A stretch of DNA of 64,000 nt from Sunxiuqinia elliptica (lineage in GTDB: Bacteria; Bacteroidota; Bacteroidia; Bacteroidales; Prolixibacteraceae): contig NZ_FONW01000008.1 in NCBI RefSeq assembly GCF_900113005.1, positions 124,001-188,000 on the forward strand, read 5' to 3'. Made by a program: the position numbers and the translations under genes. This document shows, in pieces, positions 33,407-42,503 of the stretch (position 1 is the first letter of the stretch; each line of letters opens with the position of its first letter). Under the pieces are notes generated by a model. It saw nothing but the letters and a program-made list of their open reading frames with translations, made no database searches and was not told where the DNA came from.

Positions 33407-34696
33407 TTAAAGGTCAAGCTTCGATGCTCCTTTCGAGCGAATAAATAAGGTATGGCATTTTCCTTCGCCATACACATGCTCCAGTGTCTTCACGTATTCC
33501 TCGAGTTTTTCCTGAGGAACAAACGCTTGGATGGTTCCACCGAATCCACCGCCGTGCACACGCCATGCTCCATGTCCTTTCAAAACCATTTCGCTTAAGG
33601 CCAAGCCAAGTGACACCACTTGTTCGTCTTTATGTACAATGTCGTAGATATTCTGGTTGTACATGTAGGAACTGTAGCCTGACTCAACAACCATTTTTAG
33701 GAAAGACTGGAAGTCATTGTTTTCAAGGGCTGCAACTTGCTCAACCACCCGCTGGTTATCTCCTTGGAAGTGGTACGCACGTAAAATTGCACGGTCACCT
33801 GTTTTCGTTCTGATTTCAGGAATTTTATCAACGATTTGCTCCAACGTTACTTCGCGCAGCACTTTGGCGTCTAATTCTGCAGCAACCGATTTCATTTCGG
33901 TTGGAAGTGATGCATATTCTGCCTGTGAAGCCGGATCATCATGCCCACCACCCACATCGGTAATCACCAATGAAAAACCGGTCGACACAAAGTCAAAATC
34001 AACTTCTTTAACAATTGGCTTAGCCGGATCTTCAAAATCGATGGTAATTAAACCACCAACCGAACAAGCAGTTTGATCCATCAAACCACAAGGCTTACCA
34101 AAGTAGTTGTTTTCGGCCCATTGACCAATGATCGCATTTTCAACGGCACTCATTTTCCCATCGTTGAACAGCGCATTGACAATTGCTCCAATCAATACTT
34201 CGAATGAGGCTGAAGAGCTTAAACCGGATCCTTTGGGGACACGACCTTCAATGCAGGCGTCAAAGCCGCCAATGGTGTACCCTACTTCTTTCATTCGGGC
34301 ACAAATACCTTTTACCAAGGAAGAGGAAGTGAAAAACTGAGACTCATCAATTTCCAGTGAAGAAAGATCCACTTGAAACTCAGGATAGCCAACTGATTTA
34401 ATTCGAATGATATTGCTATCGTTCTTAGCTGCAACAGCAATGTTATCCAGGTTCACTGCTCCAGCCAATACCCGTCCGTGGTTATGGTCGGTGTGGTTTC
34501 CACCAATCTCAGTTCGTCCTGGAGAACTAAAAAGCTGAACATCATCGCCACCGAATGTCTTTTCAAATTCGCCCATTAAATCGGCATAGCGTTCAGCCTG
34601 TGCTTTCAATGTTCCTGCTTCAGTTCCATATAGTTCATGAAAAAGAGCATTCTCTCCTCCATTAATCTTTTCCAGTAATACGTTAATTTTAGTCAT
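33407..34696 (-). CDS. galK: Galactokinase
   Basis: GHMP-family kinase phosphorylating alpha-galactose to galactose-1-phosphate, second step of the Leloir pathway. The galactokinase signature GRTEIGGNHTDHNHG (about residues 60-74), the ATP-binding VPKGSGLSSSASFE (about 134-147) and the C-terminal VHGGGFGGTIQAFV are all present; DVGGGHDDPASQAEYASL carries the usual D-x-GxxH region. Length 429 is slightly longer than E. coli GalK, as usual in Bacteroidota. It lies 24 bp after galT. Confidence 0.96.
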   Translation of the reverse strand: MTKINVLLEKINGGENALFHELYGTEAGTLKAQAERYADLMGEFEKTFGGDDVQLFSSPGRTEIGGNHTDHNHGRVLAGAVNLDNIAVAAKNDSNIIRIKSVGYPEFQVDLSSLEIDESQFFTSSSLVKGICARMKEVGYTIGGFDACIEGRVPKGSGLSSSASFEVLIGAIVNALFNDGKMSAVENAIIGQWAENNYFGKPCGLMDQTACSVGGLITIDFEDPAKPIVKEVDFDFVSTGFSLVITDVGGGHDDPASQAEYASLPTEMKSVAAELDAKVLREVTLEQIVDKIPEIRTKTGDRAILRAYHFQGDNQRVVEQVAALENNDFQSFLKMVVESGYSSYMYNQNIYDIVHKDEQVVSLGLALSEMVLKGHGAWRVHGGGFGGTIQAFVPQEKLEEYVKTLEHVYGEGKCHTLFIRSKGASKLDL

Positions 34697-34720
34697 AATC
34701 TTTCGTAGGCTATTAAAATA

Positions 34721-35773
34721 TTATTGATTCGTTTTCTTATAATGAACCGGAGACAAATCGCGCAACCGTTGAGCTGCTTGTTCCGGAGTGATATCACGCT
34801 GCGGTGTGGCCAACATTTCGTATCCCACCATAAACTTTTTCACTGTTGCTGAGCGTAATAGTGGTGGATAAAAATGCATGTGCAAATGCCATTCAGGATA
34901 ATCCTTTCCATCGGTTGGCGCTTGGTGCAAACCTGCCGAGTAAGCAAAAGAAGTTTCGAACAAATTATCGTAGCGAACCGTCAACTGCTTATAAATATCG
35001 GCTAAGCCATCCCGCTCTTCATCGGTCAATTCCAACAGGTTTTGAACCGGCCGGCGGCTAATAATCATGGTTTCGAAAGGCCAAACAGCCCAGTAAGGAA
35101 CCAAAGCAACAAAATGCTCGTTGCTAACCACCAAACGTTCTTCCTTGTCCAATTCGGCTTTCAGGTAATCTCCCAGCAAAGTGCTTCCATTTTTTTCAAA
35201 ATAAGCTTTCTGAGTAACAGTTTCACGAGCTGGCTCTACCGGTACCGATGACGAGGACCAGATTTGTCCGTGCGGATGCGGATTGGAACAACCCATAATC
35301 GCACCTTTATTCTCAAAAATCTGCACATATTCAATCTGATCGTTGCGTCCCAATTCATTGAACTGCTCGCACCACACATCTACGACATTACGGATCGCAG
35401 AAACGTCCATCTCTGGAACTGTCAGGCTGTGATCTTCGCTAAAGCAAATTACCTTACAAATTCCACTCTCGCTTTTGGCCTGAAATAAGCTTCCTTCATC
35501 GGTTCCACCATCAGGCGTGTCTGTTAGCAAAGCACTGAAATCATTGGTAAATACGTAAGTGCCTTTATAATCAGGGTTGTGCTTTCCGCCAGCCCGTTCA
35601 TTTCCCGCACACAAATAACAGGATGGATCATAAGCCGGACGCTCATCAACTATTGCTTTCTCTACTTGTCCTTGCCACGGACGTTTTGCCCGGTGTGGCG
35701 ATACCAAAACCCAATCGCTTGTCAAGGGATTCAGTCGTTTGTGGGGGTGATCTTTTGTATTAAAATTCGTCAT
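34721..35773 (-). CDS. galT: Galactose-1-phosphate uridylyltransferase
   Basis: HIT-superfamily enzyme exchanging UMP between UDP-glucose and galactose-1-phosphate. The active-site [11 protein letters not shown] is present with the nucleophile His of H-P-H, the zinc-type [12 protein letters not shown] Cys pair near residue 38, and [11 protein letters not shown] near the C-terminus. Length 350 matches the class I family. First gene of the galT-galK operon; a -7 box and the GntR-type operator lie 18-44 bp upstream of its ATG. Confidence 0.96.
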   Translation of the reverse strand: MTNFNTKDHPHKRLNPLTSDWVLVSPHRAKRPWQGQVEKAIVDERPAYDPSCYLCAGNERAGGKHNPDYKGTYVFTNDFSALLTDTPDGGTDEGSLFQAKSESGICKVICFSEDHSLTVPEMDVSAIRNVVDVWCEQFNELGRNDQIEYVQIFENKGAIMGCSNPHPHGQIWSSSSVPVEPARETVTQKAYFEKNGSTLLGDYLKAELDKEERLVVSNEHFVALVPYWAVWPFETMIISRRPVQNLLELTDEERDGLADIYKQLTVRYDNLFETSFAYSAGLHQAPTDGKDYPEWHLHMHFYPPLLRSATVKKFMVGYEMLATPQRDITPEQAAQRLRDLSPVHYKKTNQ

Positions 35774-35790
35774 TGTTTATTCTTTAACCA

Positions 35791-35817
35791 ACTGGTAGGT
35801 ACTGGTTGGCAAATCTA
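35791..35817 (-). promoter_or_regulatory. galT promoter and GntR-type operator
   Basis: On the minus strand TAGATTTGC (35809-35817) is a -7 box, and ACCAGTACCTACCAGT (35791-35806) lies over the expected transcript start. The same 16-mer occurs at 36918-36933 before gntR/galM. Confidence 0.75.
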
Positions 35818-35866
35818 CCCATTATTGCCAGCTTTACTCGGAATCAGTTTTATGCTATACAACATA

Positions 35867-36865
35867 TTAGAGTGAACTTCGTCGGATTAAGCGCGATGGA
35901 TTGCGCAATTGCTTTTTGCTTCGTTCTGAGACCATTTCCGCTAAGGTAGTTCCCATCAGTTCAAAGTCGGTAGAGATTGTCGTAATTCCGCCTGCAACCA
36001 CTTCCTTCAACATGGTATCATTAAACGAAACAATGCCAAGATCCTCTCCTAGCTTAAGCTGATTGGCATCGGCTGTTTTCACCAGTTTCACCAAGTTGCG
36101 ATCGGACGGAACAAAGTAGGCCTCCCCTTTTTGAATATTCCGATTGATCAGGCTTCGGACCACTTCATGTTCAATACCATGTTCCTCGCAAAACTTCTGA
36201 AAGCCTAACATCCGTCCTTCTGGCTCTTTTCCTCCCGGAAACACCATAATTAGCTTGTCATATTTCTCTAGCAAGTCTTTCCCTTCCTCCAAAGCAGAAT
36301 ACACATCAGCTTCAAAGTCCTGGTATACCACAGGGTAATCCTTCAAGTCCTCTTTCAATCGGTCCAGAATGTACACATTCTCTTTCGGTAATGCCGAAAG
36401 AATATCGGAAGTATAATCAAAAGTAGCCGGCATAATGACATACGTGGTGTAGCTTCCGGCTGCCTCAACAACAAGATCCTTAAATAACTGATAATTAAAA
36501 TGATGAAAATAAATGTCGACATTCGACTTGATATCGAGGCTATTAATAAATGAAGTATAAAGATCTTCTTTAAAGGCATTTAACTCATCAAACAGCAAAA
36601 AAATACGCTGATCAACATTTACTTCTGTACTATTAATGTAATAGCCTTTCCCTGGAATTGAATTAATAATTCCCTTGGCTTTTAACTCATTAAAAGCAAC
36701 CATCACCGTATCACGCGACAAATCAAACTCTGCACATATTTGGTTTAGCGAAGGTATTTTATCTCCTACTTTTAGTTTTCCATTAATAATCCCCTGATAA
36801 ATCGAGTTAATAATCTGCCGGTATTTCGGAACTCCCAACGTATCGTCAATCTGAATATTTTTCAC
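35867..36865 (-). CDS. GntR-family regulator with LacI-type sensor domain
   Basis: Transcription factor of 332 residues. The N-terminal GntR winged helix (about 8-75, YRQIINSIYQGIINGKLKVGDKIPS in parts YRQIINSIYQGI and GDKIPSL, then DTVMVAFNELKAKGI) is joined to a periplasmic-binding-protein-like sensor (about 85-330) similar to LacI-family proteins, an arrangement common for sugar regulators in Bacteroidota. Its place between galT-galK and galM, and a 16-bp word shared by both flanking promoters, point to galactose or a derivative as inducer. The gene probably regulates itself. Confidence 0.9.
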   Translation of the reverse strand: MKNIQIDDTLGVPKYRQIINSIYQGIINGKLKVGDKIPSLNQICAEFDLSRDTVMVAFNELKAKGIINSIPGKGYYINSTEVNVDQRIFLLFDELNAFKEDLYTSFINSLDIKSNVDIYFHHFNYQLFKDLVVEAAGSYTTYVIMPATFDYTSDILSALPKENVYILDRLKEDLKDYPVVYQDFEADVYSALEEGKDLLEKYDKLIMVFPGGKEPEGRMLGFQKFCEEHGIEHEVVRSLINRNIQKGEAYFVPSDRNLVKLVKTADANQLKLGEDLGIVSFNDTMLKEVVAGGITTISTDFELMGTTLAEMVSERSKKQLRNPSRLIRRSSL

Positions 36866-36896
36866 GAACTCTCTCTTTTTATTTGGTTAAGATTCT

Positions 36897-36904
36897 CAAA
36901 AATA
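36897..36904 (-). promoter_or_regulatory. gntR -7 box
   Basis: Minus-strand TATTTTTG, 32 bp before the gntR start and 13 bp downstream of the operator, so repressor there would block its own promoter. Confidence 0.5.
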
Positions 36905-36917
36905 GAAATTTTTATCG

Positions 36918-36955
36918 ACCAGTACCTACCAGTACGAATCATTTAGTACATTTGT
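36918..36955 (+). promoter_or_regulatory. GntR-type operator and galM -7 box
   Basis: ACCAGTACCTACCAGT (36918-36933) contains CCAGTAC twice at a 10-bp period. TACATTTGT (36947-36955) is an exact -7 box facing galM, placing the operator over the -33 region. The operator is the exact reverse complement of the word as written at 35791-35806. Confidence 0.7.
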
Positions 36956-37228
36956 ACGACAATTTCTTTATTGACGGCCGATACAAACGGACTGAACAAT
37001 CCTCACCATCAGCCATCAGTAACAATCATCCGGAATTGGCACATGCCAAATTTGTCTGTATGCCAATTGGATGGAAAGTTAAGACAATAAAATAGAAAGA
37101 AAATAATCTTTTATGAAACGAGCAGGAATTTTCTTCATTCAACATTCTTCAATAAGAATAACCAAGGTTGATGAGAATTCCGGAATTGCCTAAAATAAAG
37201 AATCACAAACAGATGAAATAATAGAGAT

Positions 37229-38278
37229 ATGGAAATAACCAGTAAAACTTTTGGCACACTGCCTAACGGACAACAAGCTGATTTATTCACCTTAACCAAC
37301 GATAATCAGCTTGCTGTAAAAATCACAAATTACGGAGCCATCATTACTTCGGTTGAAGCACCTGATAAAGCAGGAGAAACAGCGAATGTCGTTTGTGGCT
37401 TCGACAAATTGGAAGACTACCTGAGTAAAGAGTACTTGGACAATTATCCTTACCTGGGAGCCATCATTGGCCGCTATGGAAACCGCATTGCCAATGGCAA
37501 ATATTCCATTGATGGCGTGGATTACACGGGAGCTGTAAACAATGGGCCCAACCATCTACACGGAGGCTTGGAAGGCTTTGACAAAAAATTATGGGCTGGC
37601 GAAACCTTTCAAACAGATCAAGAAGTCGGGGTTAAGCTCAGTTACACCAGCGTTGATGGTGAGGAAGGCTATCCAGGCACATTGATTGTCAGCTGTACCT
37701 ACACCCTGAATAACAACAATGAGCTAAGCATTCGCTACGAAGCAGAGACCGATAAAAAGACCATTGTTAACCTGACCAATCACAGCTATTTCAACCTAAC
37801 AGCTGGACAAGAAGACATCAAAGGTCATGAATTGGAATTGACCGCCACTCATTATACAGACAGCATTGAACAGATTCCAACAGGGAAAATTGTTCCGGTG
37901 GCCGATACAGTTTTTGATTTTACAACCAACAAAAAATTGGGCAAGGATATCGACAGCCTGCCCGATGGGTACGACCTCAACTTTGTGTTGAACAATGAAA
38001 CCGGGGAATTGCGTTTTGCCGGCCGACTCCAGGAAGCATCAAGCGGACGCCAGATTGAAGTGTTTACCACTCAGCCCGGAATTCAGGTTTACACTGGCTT
38101 TTGGATTCCAGAATTGACCATTGACGGACAAAAACGTTTAGGCAAGTATGCCGGCGTAGCGTTGGAAACACAACACTATCCAGACTCGCCCAACCATCCG
38201 GAGTTTCCAACAACCGAATTGGCTCCCGGCGAAAAATACCAGGAACAAACCATTTACAAATTTGGCTTGACAAACTAA
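37229..38278 (+). CDS. galM: Aldose 1-epimerase (galactose mutarotase)
   Basis: Converts beta- to alpha-galactose before GalK. Family motifs are GRYGNRIANGKYSIDG, NNGPNHLHGG (with the substrate His), NLTNHSYFNL (second catalytic His) and the late VALETQHYPDSPNHPEFP carrying the catalytic Glu. Length 349 fits the GalM family; there is no signal peptide, so it acts in the cytoplasm. It is transcribed away from gntR and ends before a strong terminator. Confidence 0.95.
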   Translation: MEITSKTFGTLPNGQQADLFTLTNDNQLAVKITNYGAIITSVEAPDKAGETANVVCGFDKLEDYLSKEYLDNYPYLGAIIGRYGNRIANGKYSIDGVDYTGAVNNGPNHLHGGLEGFDKKLWAGETFQTDQEVGVKLSYTSVDGEEGYPGTLIVSCTYTLNNNNELSIRYEAETDKKTIVNLTNHSYFNLTAGQEDIKGHELELTATHYTDSIEQIPTGKIVPVADTVFDFTTNKKLGKDIDSLPDGYDLNFVLNNETGELRFAGRLQEASSGRQIEVFTTQPGIQVYTGFWIPELTIDGQKRLGKYAGVALETQHYPDSPNHPEFPTTELAPGEKYQEQTIYKFGLTN

Positions 38279-38304
38279 TTCGAATCGAATTATACGATTC
38301 AAGA

Positions 38305-38340
38305 ACGACCTGCTTAACGAATAAAGCAGGTCGTTTTTTT
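38305..38340 (+). terminator. Terminator after galM
   Basis: ACGACCTGCTT and AAGCAGGTCGT form an 11-bp stem with an 8-nt loop, followed by a T-run. Confidence 0.92.
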
Positions 38341-38656
38341 AGTCGCCTATCCTATCCAGATCTAGCGCCCCGACGGTATTTCAAGCCCTTTTCATCGAAA
38401 TTTAAAAAAAATTGTATTTTTGGTAACTGTCAAAAACTGGACGGAAAGAGCATCAGCATGAACACACATCAACAACAAACATGTTATCCAAAAATCCGAA
38501 GGCCAGAAAATACCTTAGGAGAATTGGACTTCCGCCACACTTAATTTTAACGCTAAAAAACAAGCATGGTAAGATCATCACAAAGGGGATGACGATATTG
38601 TGCGAGTTCTCCTGATGTTTGAAAGGAGAACCACTGAAAATAAAAAAGATAAACAA
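38341..38656. other. Upstream region of acyl-CoA synthetase gene
   Basis: A 316-bp gap. TATTTTTG at 38415-38422 is a possible -7 box. A 28-codon frame starts at the ATG at 38458 (MNTHQQQTCYPKIRRPENTL and 8 more residues); it may be a leader peptide but has no family or signal features, so I do not call it as a gene. Confidence 0.45.
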
Positions 38657-40564
38657 ATGAAAACGATCATTGAGCTCTTTGAAACGAGTGTACAAAAGTA
38701 CCCCGAAAACATTTACCTGTGGGAAAAAGCCAATGGAAAATACCAAGGTACCACCTACCGTCAAACCCGGGATGAAGTCCTCCAGTTAGGAGCTGGCTTC
38801 CTGGCTTTGGGAATTGAAAAAGGCGACCGTATCGGGCTGGTTTCAGAAGGGCGCAACCGTTGGATCATTAGCGAGCTGGGCATGCTTTATGCAGGAGGTG
38901 TCAATGTTCCGCTATCCGTCAAACTGGACGAATCCAGCGAACTCAAGTTTCGTCTCTCCCACTCTGGGGCACGAATGGTGATTGTCTCCAAAGGACAAGC
39001 TGCCAAAATTGAGGCCATCCGCGACGAACTTCCGGGATTAGAAAAGGTGATTTACCTGGACCCAAAAGAAAACCCCGGTCCCGACGACCTGCTATACGAT
39101 GACATTATTGCCCAAGGGAAGCAATTCATCAAAGATCATCCCGGGAAAATTGAATCCAGCTACCAAGCGATTCAGCCCAATGATTTGGCCAATATTTCCT
39201 ACACCAGTGGCACAACAGCTGATCCCAAAGGAATTATGCTGACGCACTTGAATTATGCAGCCAACACCATTCAGTCAAACACCCTCATGGACATTACCTC
39301 TGAATGGAAAACGCTGGCTTTTCTTCCGTGGGACCACTCATTTGCCCACACGGCTTGTCTTTACTGCCTCATGTACAACGGAGCCAGCATTGCCTCGCTG
39401 GAAACCGGTGCCACCCCCATGGAAACCTTGAAAAACATTCCGAAGAATATTAAAGAAATTCAGCCAACCATATTAATGAGTGTGCCAGCTGTCGCTAAAA
39501 ACTTCCGAAAAGGAATCGAGTCAAGCATTCGGCAGCAAGGAAAAACGGCAGAGAAACTGTTTAATCATGCACTGAAAATCGCTTACCGATACAACAGCTA
39601 TGGACACGACCGTGGCAAAGGCTTACGATTTATTTACAAGCCATTACTCGCCTTCTACGATAAAATTCTGTTTTCGAAAATACGTGAAGGATTTGGAGGC
39701 AAACTTCAATTCTTTATCGGCGGTGGAGCCTTGCTCGACATTGAGTTGCAACGCTTTTTCTATGCTATAGGGATGCCCATGTGTCAAGGCTATGGCTTGT
39801 CTGAAGCCTCGCCTGTCATTTCATCCAACGCGCTGCACGCCATCAAATTTGGATCGTCGGGAAAACCCGTAAAACACATGGAGTTGAAGATTGTCGATGC
39901 AGAAGGACGTGAATTGCCAACCGGCGAAAAAGGTGAGATTATTATTAAAGGTGATAATGTGATGCTTGGCTACTGGAACAACCCAACAGCAACCGAAGAA
40001 ACCATTCAGGATGGCTGGCTGCACACCGGCGACATGGGTTACGTTGATCCGGATGGATTCCTGTATGTCCTCGGACGTTTCAAAAGTTTGCTAATTGGAA
40101 ATGATGGCGAGAAATTCAGTCCTGAGGGAATTGAAGAGGCCATTGTGGACCAATCGAAACTGATTGACCAATGCATGCTTTATAATAACCAGAATCCTTA
40201 TACCAGCGGAATGATTGTTCCAAACATTGCAGCGATCAATCAAGAATTAAAGCTAAAAGGACTGACTCCGGGAACCGATGAAGGTAATGAAGAGAGTGTT
40301 CGCCTGTTACAAGCCGAATTGAATAAATACCGCAGCGGTGGTGAATACGAAGCCATGTTCCCGCAACGATGGCTGCCAGCAACTGTGGTTGTGCTTCCTG
40401 AAGCCTTTACGGAGAAGAATCACCTGCTGAATTCACTCATGAAAATGGTACGCGGCAAAATCAACGATTATTTTGCTGATGAGCTGAGCTTTTTATACAC
40501 CCCTGAATCCAAGAACATGGTTAATCCACGTAACCTGGAGGCCATAAAAAAATGGAACAGCTAA
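38657..40564 (+). CDS. Long-chain acyl-CoA synthetase (AMP-binding)
   Basis: Adenylate-forming enzyme activating fatty acids as acyl-CoA (FadD-like). The AMP-binding motif YTSGTTADPKGIML sits at about residues 180-193, GYGLSEASP at about 378-386, and the C-terminal GWLHTGDMGYVDPDGFLYVLGR motif in parts WLHTGDMGYVD and GFLYVLGR at about 450-473. Length 635 matches the Bacteroidota long-chain form. The frame opens at 38600, but the ATG at 38657 gives the family N-terminus MKTIIELF. It is monocistronic and ends before a long stem-loop. Confidence 0.92.
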   Translation: MKTIIELFETSVQKYPENIYLWEKANGKYQGTTYRQTRDEVLQLGAGFLALGIEKGDRIGLVSEGRNRWIISELGMLYAGGVNVPLSVKLDESSELKFRLSHSGARMVIVSKGQAAKIEAIRDELPGLEKVIYLDPKENPGPDDLLYDDIIAQGKQFIKDHPGKIESSYQAIQPNDLANISYTSGTTADPKGIMLTHLNYAANTIQSNTLMDITSEWKTLAFLPWDHSFAHTACLYCLMYNGASIASLETGATPMETLKNIPKNIKEIQPTILMSVPAVAKNFRKGIESSIRQQGKTAEKLFNHALKIAYRYNSYGHDRGKGLRFIYKPLLAFYDKILFSKIREGFGGKLQFFIGGGALLDIELQRFFYAIGMPMCQGYGLSEASPVISSNALHAIKFGSSGKPVKHMELKIVDAEGRELPTGEKGEIIIKGDNVMLGYWNNPTATEETIQDGWLHTGDMGYVDPDGFLYVLGRFKSLLIGNDGEKFSPEGIEEAIVDQSKLIDQCMLYNNQNPYTSGMIVPNIAAINQELKLKGLTPGTDEGNEESVRLLQAELNKYRSGGEYEAMFPQRWLPATVVVLPEAFTEKNHLLNSLMKMVRGKINDYFADELSFLYTPESKNMVNPRNLEAIKKWNS

Positions 40565-40588
40565 GCCCATCCCATTAAACTGTCTGCT

Positions 40589-40632
40589 ACTTTGCGCAAG
40601 ACTTTCTGTGATAGGAAAGTCTTGCGTAAAGT
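40589..40632 (+). repeat. Long 18-bp stem-loop
   Basis: ACTTTGCGCAAGACTTTC (40589-40606) pairs with GAAAGTCTTGCGTAAAGT (40615-40632) with one G-T pair and an 8-nt loop. It lies 25 bp after the acyl-CoA synthetase stop. There is no clear T-run, so a pure intrinsic terminator is not certain. Confidence 0.75.
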
Positions 40633-40801
40633 TTGGCAACAGGCCCCCCTCCCCCATAACTTCAGTTTCGCCGGCACGATCGCCCGTTTCCTAGCCAATT
40701 ACACCCCTTCACCAATCGCGCTAGAACATCAAAGCATCACTCAACTTATCATTTTATTTTGCTAAATTGGGCTTCCTTTTTAGAGAATAAATATTAAAAG
40801 A

Positions 40802-41827
40802 ATGACTAAAGTTGAAAAGGTTTTAATAATACTAACAGCCATTTCTCTGATCCTAAAACTTAACTTACTACCTTATGGTGGCTTATTTTTATTCTTTACA
40901 TTGGGAGGATTGGGATTCTACTATCTCCTATTTGGGAAAGCACTTTTCAATAAAATTAAACCAAAAAATTCTTTACGAGAAAGCTCATATAAAGAAATAC
41001 CCAAGCCACTAATCGTACTATCTAGAGCGACCGGATTTAGTTTGTCTTTGATTTGTACGGGAACCTTGTTTAAACTTAACCACTGGACATATTCTTCTAT
41101 ACTAATCATTATTGGGCTAGTACTAACTTTTCTTGTTTCAGTAATTACTCTAAACAAACAAAAGACCTCCCAACTCAAAATATATAAACGAATATTGAAA
41201 CGTACTACGCTGGGCATGATTGGAGCAATAGTAGTATTATCAACTAAAGTATTATTTCCTAACTCGCAAGCTCTAAATCATTCAAAAGACATAAAAGAAA
41301 GCTCATATCAAACGGACCAAATTAACCACTGGACCTTTCAATACAAATTATCTAACAGGAAGCTCGTAGATACTCTGAAAGTTATCAATCCAGATAATAA
41401 CCTTGTTCTATTTCAAAATTGGGACGAAGGGAAATTAAAAAAAACTTTTAGTGTTGATCAATATGGAAAAATAAGAGAGCTCTCATTCTATTCTCTTCAA
41501 GACTCAAATTCTACAATACAATATTATTACGACATAAATGATCTCAGCTTTAGAACATTTCCCTTCAACAAAACTATTTTTGATTTTTACGAAAACCATT
41601 GTTTCCTTTCATTGGACTCCGTAAAAAATAACGCCGTTAATGAAATAAACATTTTTAATTATCCGATTAAACACGCAAGACTCGCAGTAACCAAAGGACA
41701 TATTTCATTCGGAAATGATATTTTTCACATAGTTCCAAAAGCTCAAAAAGGAGATACTCTAAAAGTATTGTTAAACCATCCATTGGAAGGGAAATTTACT
41801 CCCAAATTTGACTTAATCATAAAATAA
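40802..41827 (+). CDS. Hypothetical membrane protein with GldL-like helix motif
   Basis: A 341-residue protein of unknown function. Four predicted membrane segments (about 5-23, 25-45, 73-90, 97-120, with a possible fifth at 134-152) precede a soluble domain of about 180 residues. The segment GTLFKLNHWTYSSILIIIG resembles the first helix of gliding protein GldL (FKxxHWPGA-type), a motif also found in many non-gliding Bacteroidota proteins. The gene is A+T-rich compared with neighbours, like the other orphan genes here. No operon partner is obvious; a MepB-like gene follows after 27 bp. Confidence 0.6.
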   Translation: MTKVEKVLIILTAISLILKLNLLPYGGLFLFFTLGGLGFYYLLFGKALFNKIKPKNSLRESSYKEIPKPLIVLSRATGFSLSLICTGTLFKLNHWTYSSILIIIGLVLTFLVSVITLNKQKTSQLKIYKRILKRTTLGMIGAIVVLSTKVLFPNSQALNHSKDIKESSYQTDQINHWTFQYKLSNRKLVDTLKVINPDNNLVLFQNWDEGKLKKTFSVDQYGKIRELSFYSLQDSNSTIQYYYDINDLSFRTFPFNKTIFDFYENHCFLSLDSVKNNAVNEINIFNYPIKHARLAVTKGHISFGNDIFHIVPKAQKGDTLKVLLNHPLEGKFTPKFDLIIK

Positions 41828-41854
41828 CTCATAGTCATTCATACAATATTGAAA

Positions 41855-42355
41855 ATGAATAACACCATTTTAAATCAAATTGAGGTTTCGGTTTACGAAG
41901 CCTGCAAACTACAAATTTCCAACCTAAGCCATGAACAGGAAGGCAAAGCGTATGCAGCTTGCCAATTTCGACTAAACGAATTGAAAATAATTTGCAGAAC
42001 AGCTAAAATCACACCCAAAAAAACAGGTCAATTTGTGACTTGCTGGAAACGCAATGAAGCGGGAATTACCGAACCATTTTCGGAAAATGATCAATTCGAT
42101 TTTCTGGTAATCAACGTGAGTAAAGAAAATAGCATCGGGCAATTTGTCTTCCCCAAATCAATACTAAAAGCTCAAGGGATTCTGAGCACAGATAAAAAGG
42201 ATGGGAAAAGAGGTTTTCGTGTATATCCGGCTTGGGACAAGGCAACAAGCACGCAAGCTGGAAAGACTCAAAGTTGGCAACTTAACTATTTCTTTCTGCT
42301 GGACGAAGACACTGACTTTAACCAAGTCAAAACACTTTACCAGTTGCCCAAATAA
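41855..42355 (+). CDS. MepB-family protein
   Basis: A 166-residue protein matching the MepB family: YAACQFRLNELKIICRTAKITPKKTGQFV (in parts YAACQFRLN and RTAKITPKKTGQFVT), CWKRNEAGITEPF and the C-terminal GKRGFRVYPAWDK plus AGKTQSWQLNYFF are characteristic. MepB is encoded in the mepRAB multidrug-resistance cluster of Staphylococcus aureus, but its activity is unknown. A TTG two codons upstream is open; the ATG at 41855 is preferred. No efflux pump accompanies it here. Confidence 0.85.
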   Translation: MNNTILNQIEVSVYEACKLQISNLSHEQEGKAYAACQFRLNELKIICRTAKITPKKTGQFVTCWKRNEAGITEPFSENDQFDFLVINVSKENSIGQFVFPKSILKAQGILSTDKKDGKRGFRVYPAWDKATSTQAGKTQSWQLNYFFLLDEDTDFNQVKTLYQLPK

Positions 42356-42457
42356 CAGCTCTAACAACAAAATATTCTGAATAGGTTGATCGTTTAATCA
42401 ATGTTAATCTAGATTTTTAACGAATTATATTCAAACTTTTTCAGATAAACCTAACTC

Positions 42458-42486
42458 ATTTCAAATGCCACCTTCCTATTTGAAAT
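42458..42486 (+). promoter_or_regulatory. Inverted repeat before beta-lactamase gene
   Basis: ATTTCAAAT and ATTTGAAAT form a perfect 9-bp inverted repeat with an 11-bp spacer, ending 17 bp before the ATG. It differs from the BlaI-type operator AACTAA-N4-TTAGTT at 25 kb. Confidence 0.5.
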
Positions 42487-42503
42487 AAAAACACAGCAAA
42501 CAA

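Larger units (their letters stand above)
36866..37228. other. gntR-galM divergent region
   Basis: A 363-bp gap with the regulator operator (36918-36933), two opposing -7 boxes, and a long galM leader containing the perfect palindrome TTGGCA-CA-TGCCAA (37036-37049) and the palindrome AATTCCGGAATT near 37175. No gene is seen. Confidence 0.6.

Noticed and set aside
38458-38544. 28-codon frame before the acyl-CoA synthetase gene
   Set aside because: No signal peptide, family or conserved leader pattern can be recognised; kept only as a remark.
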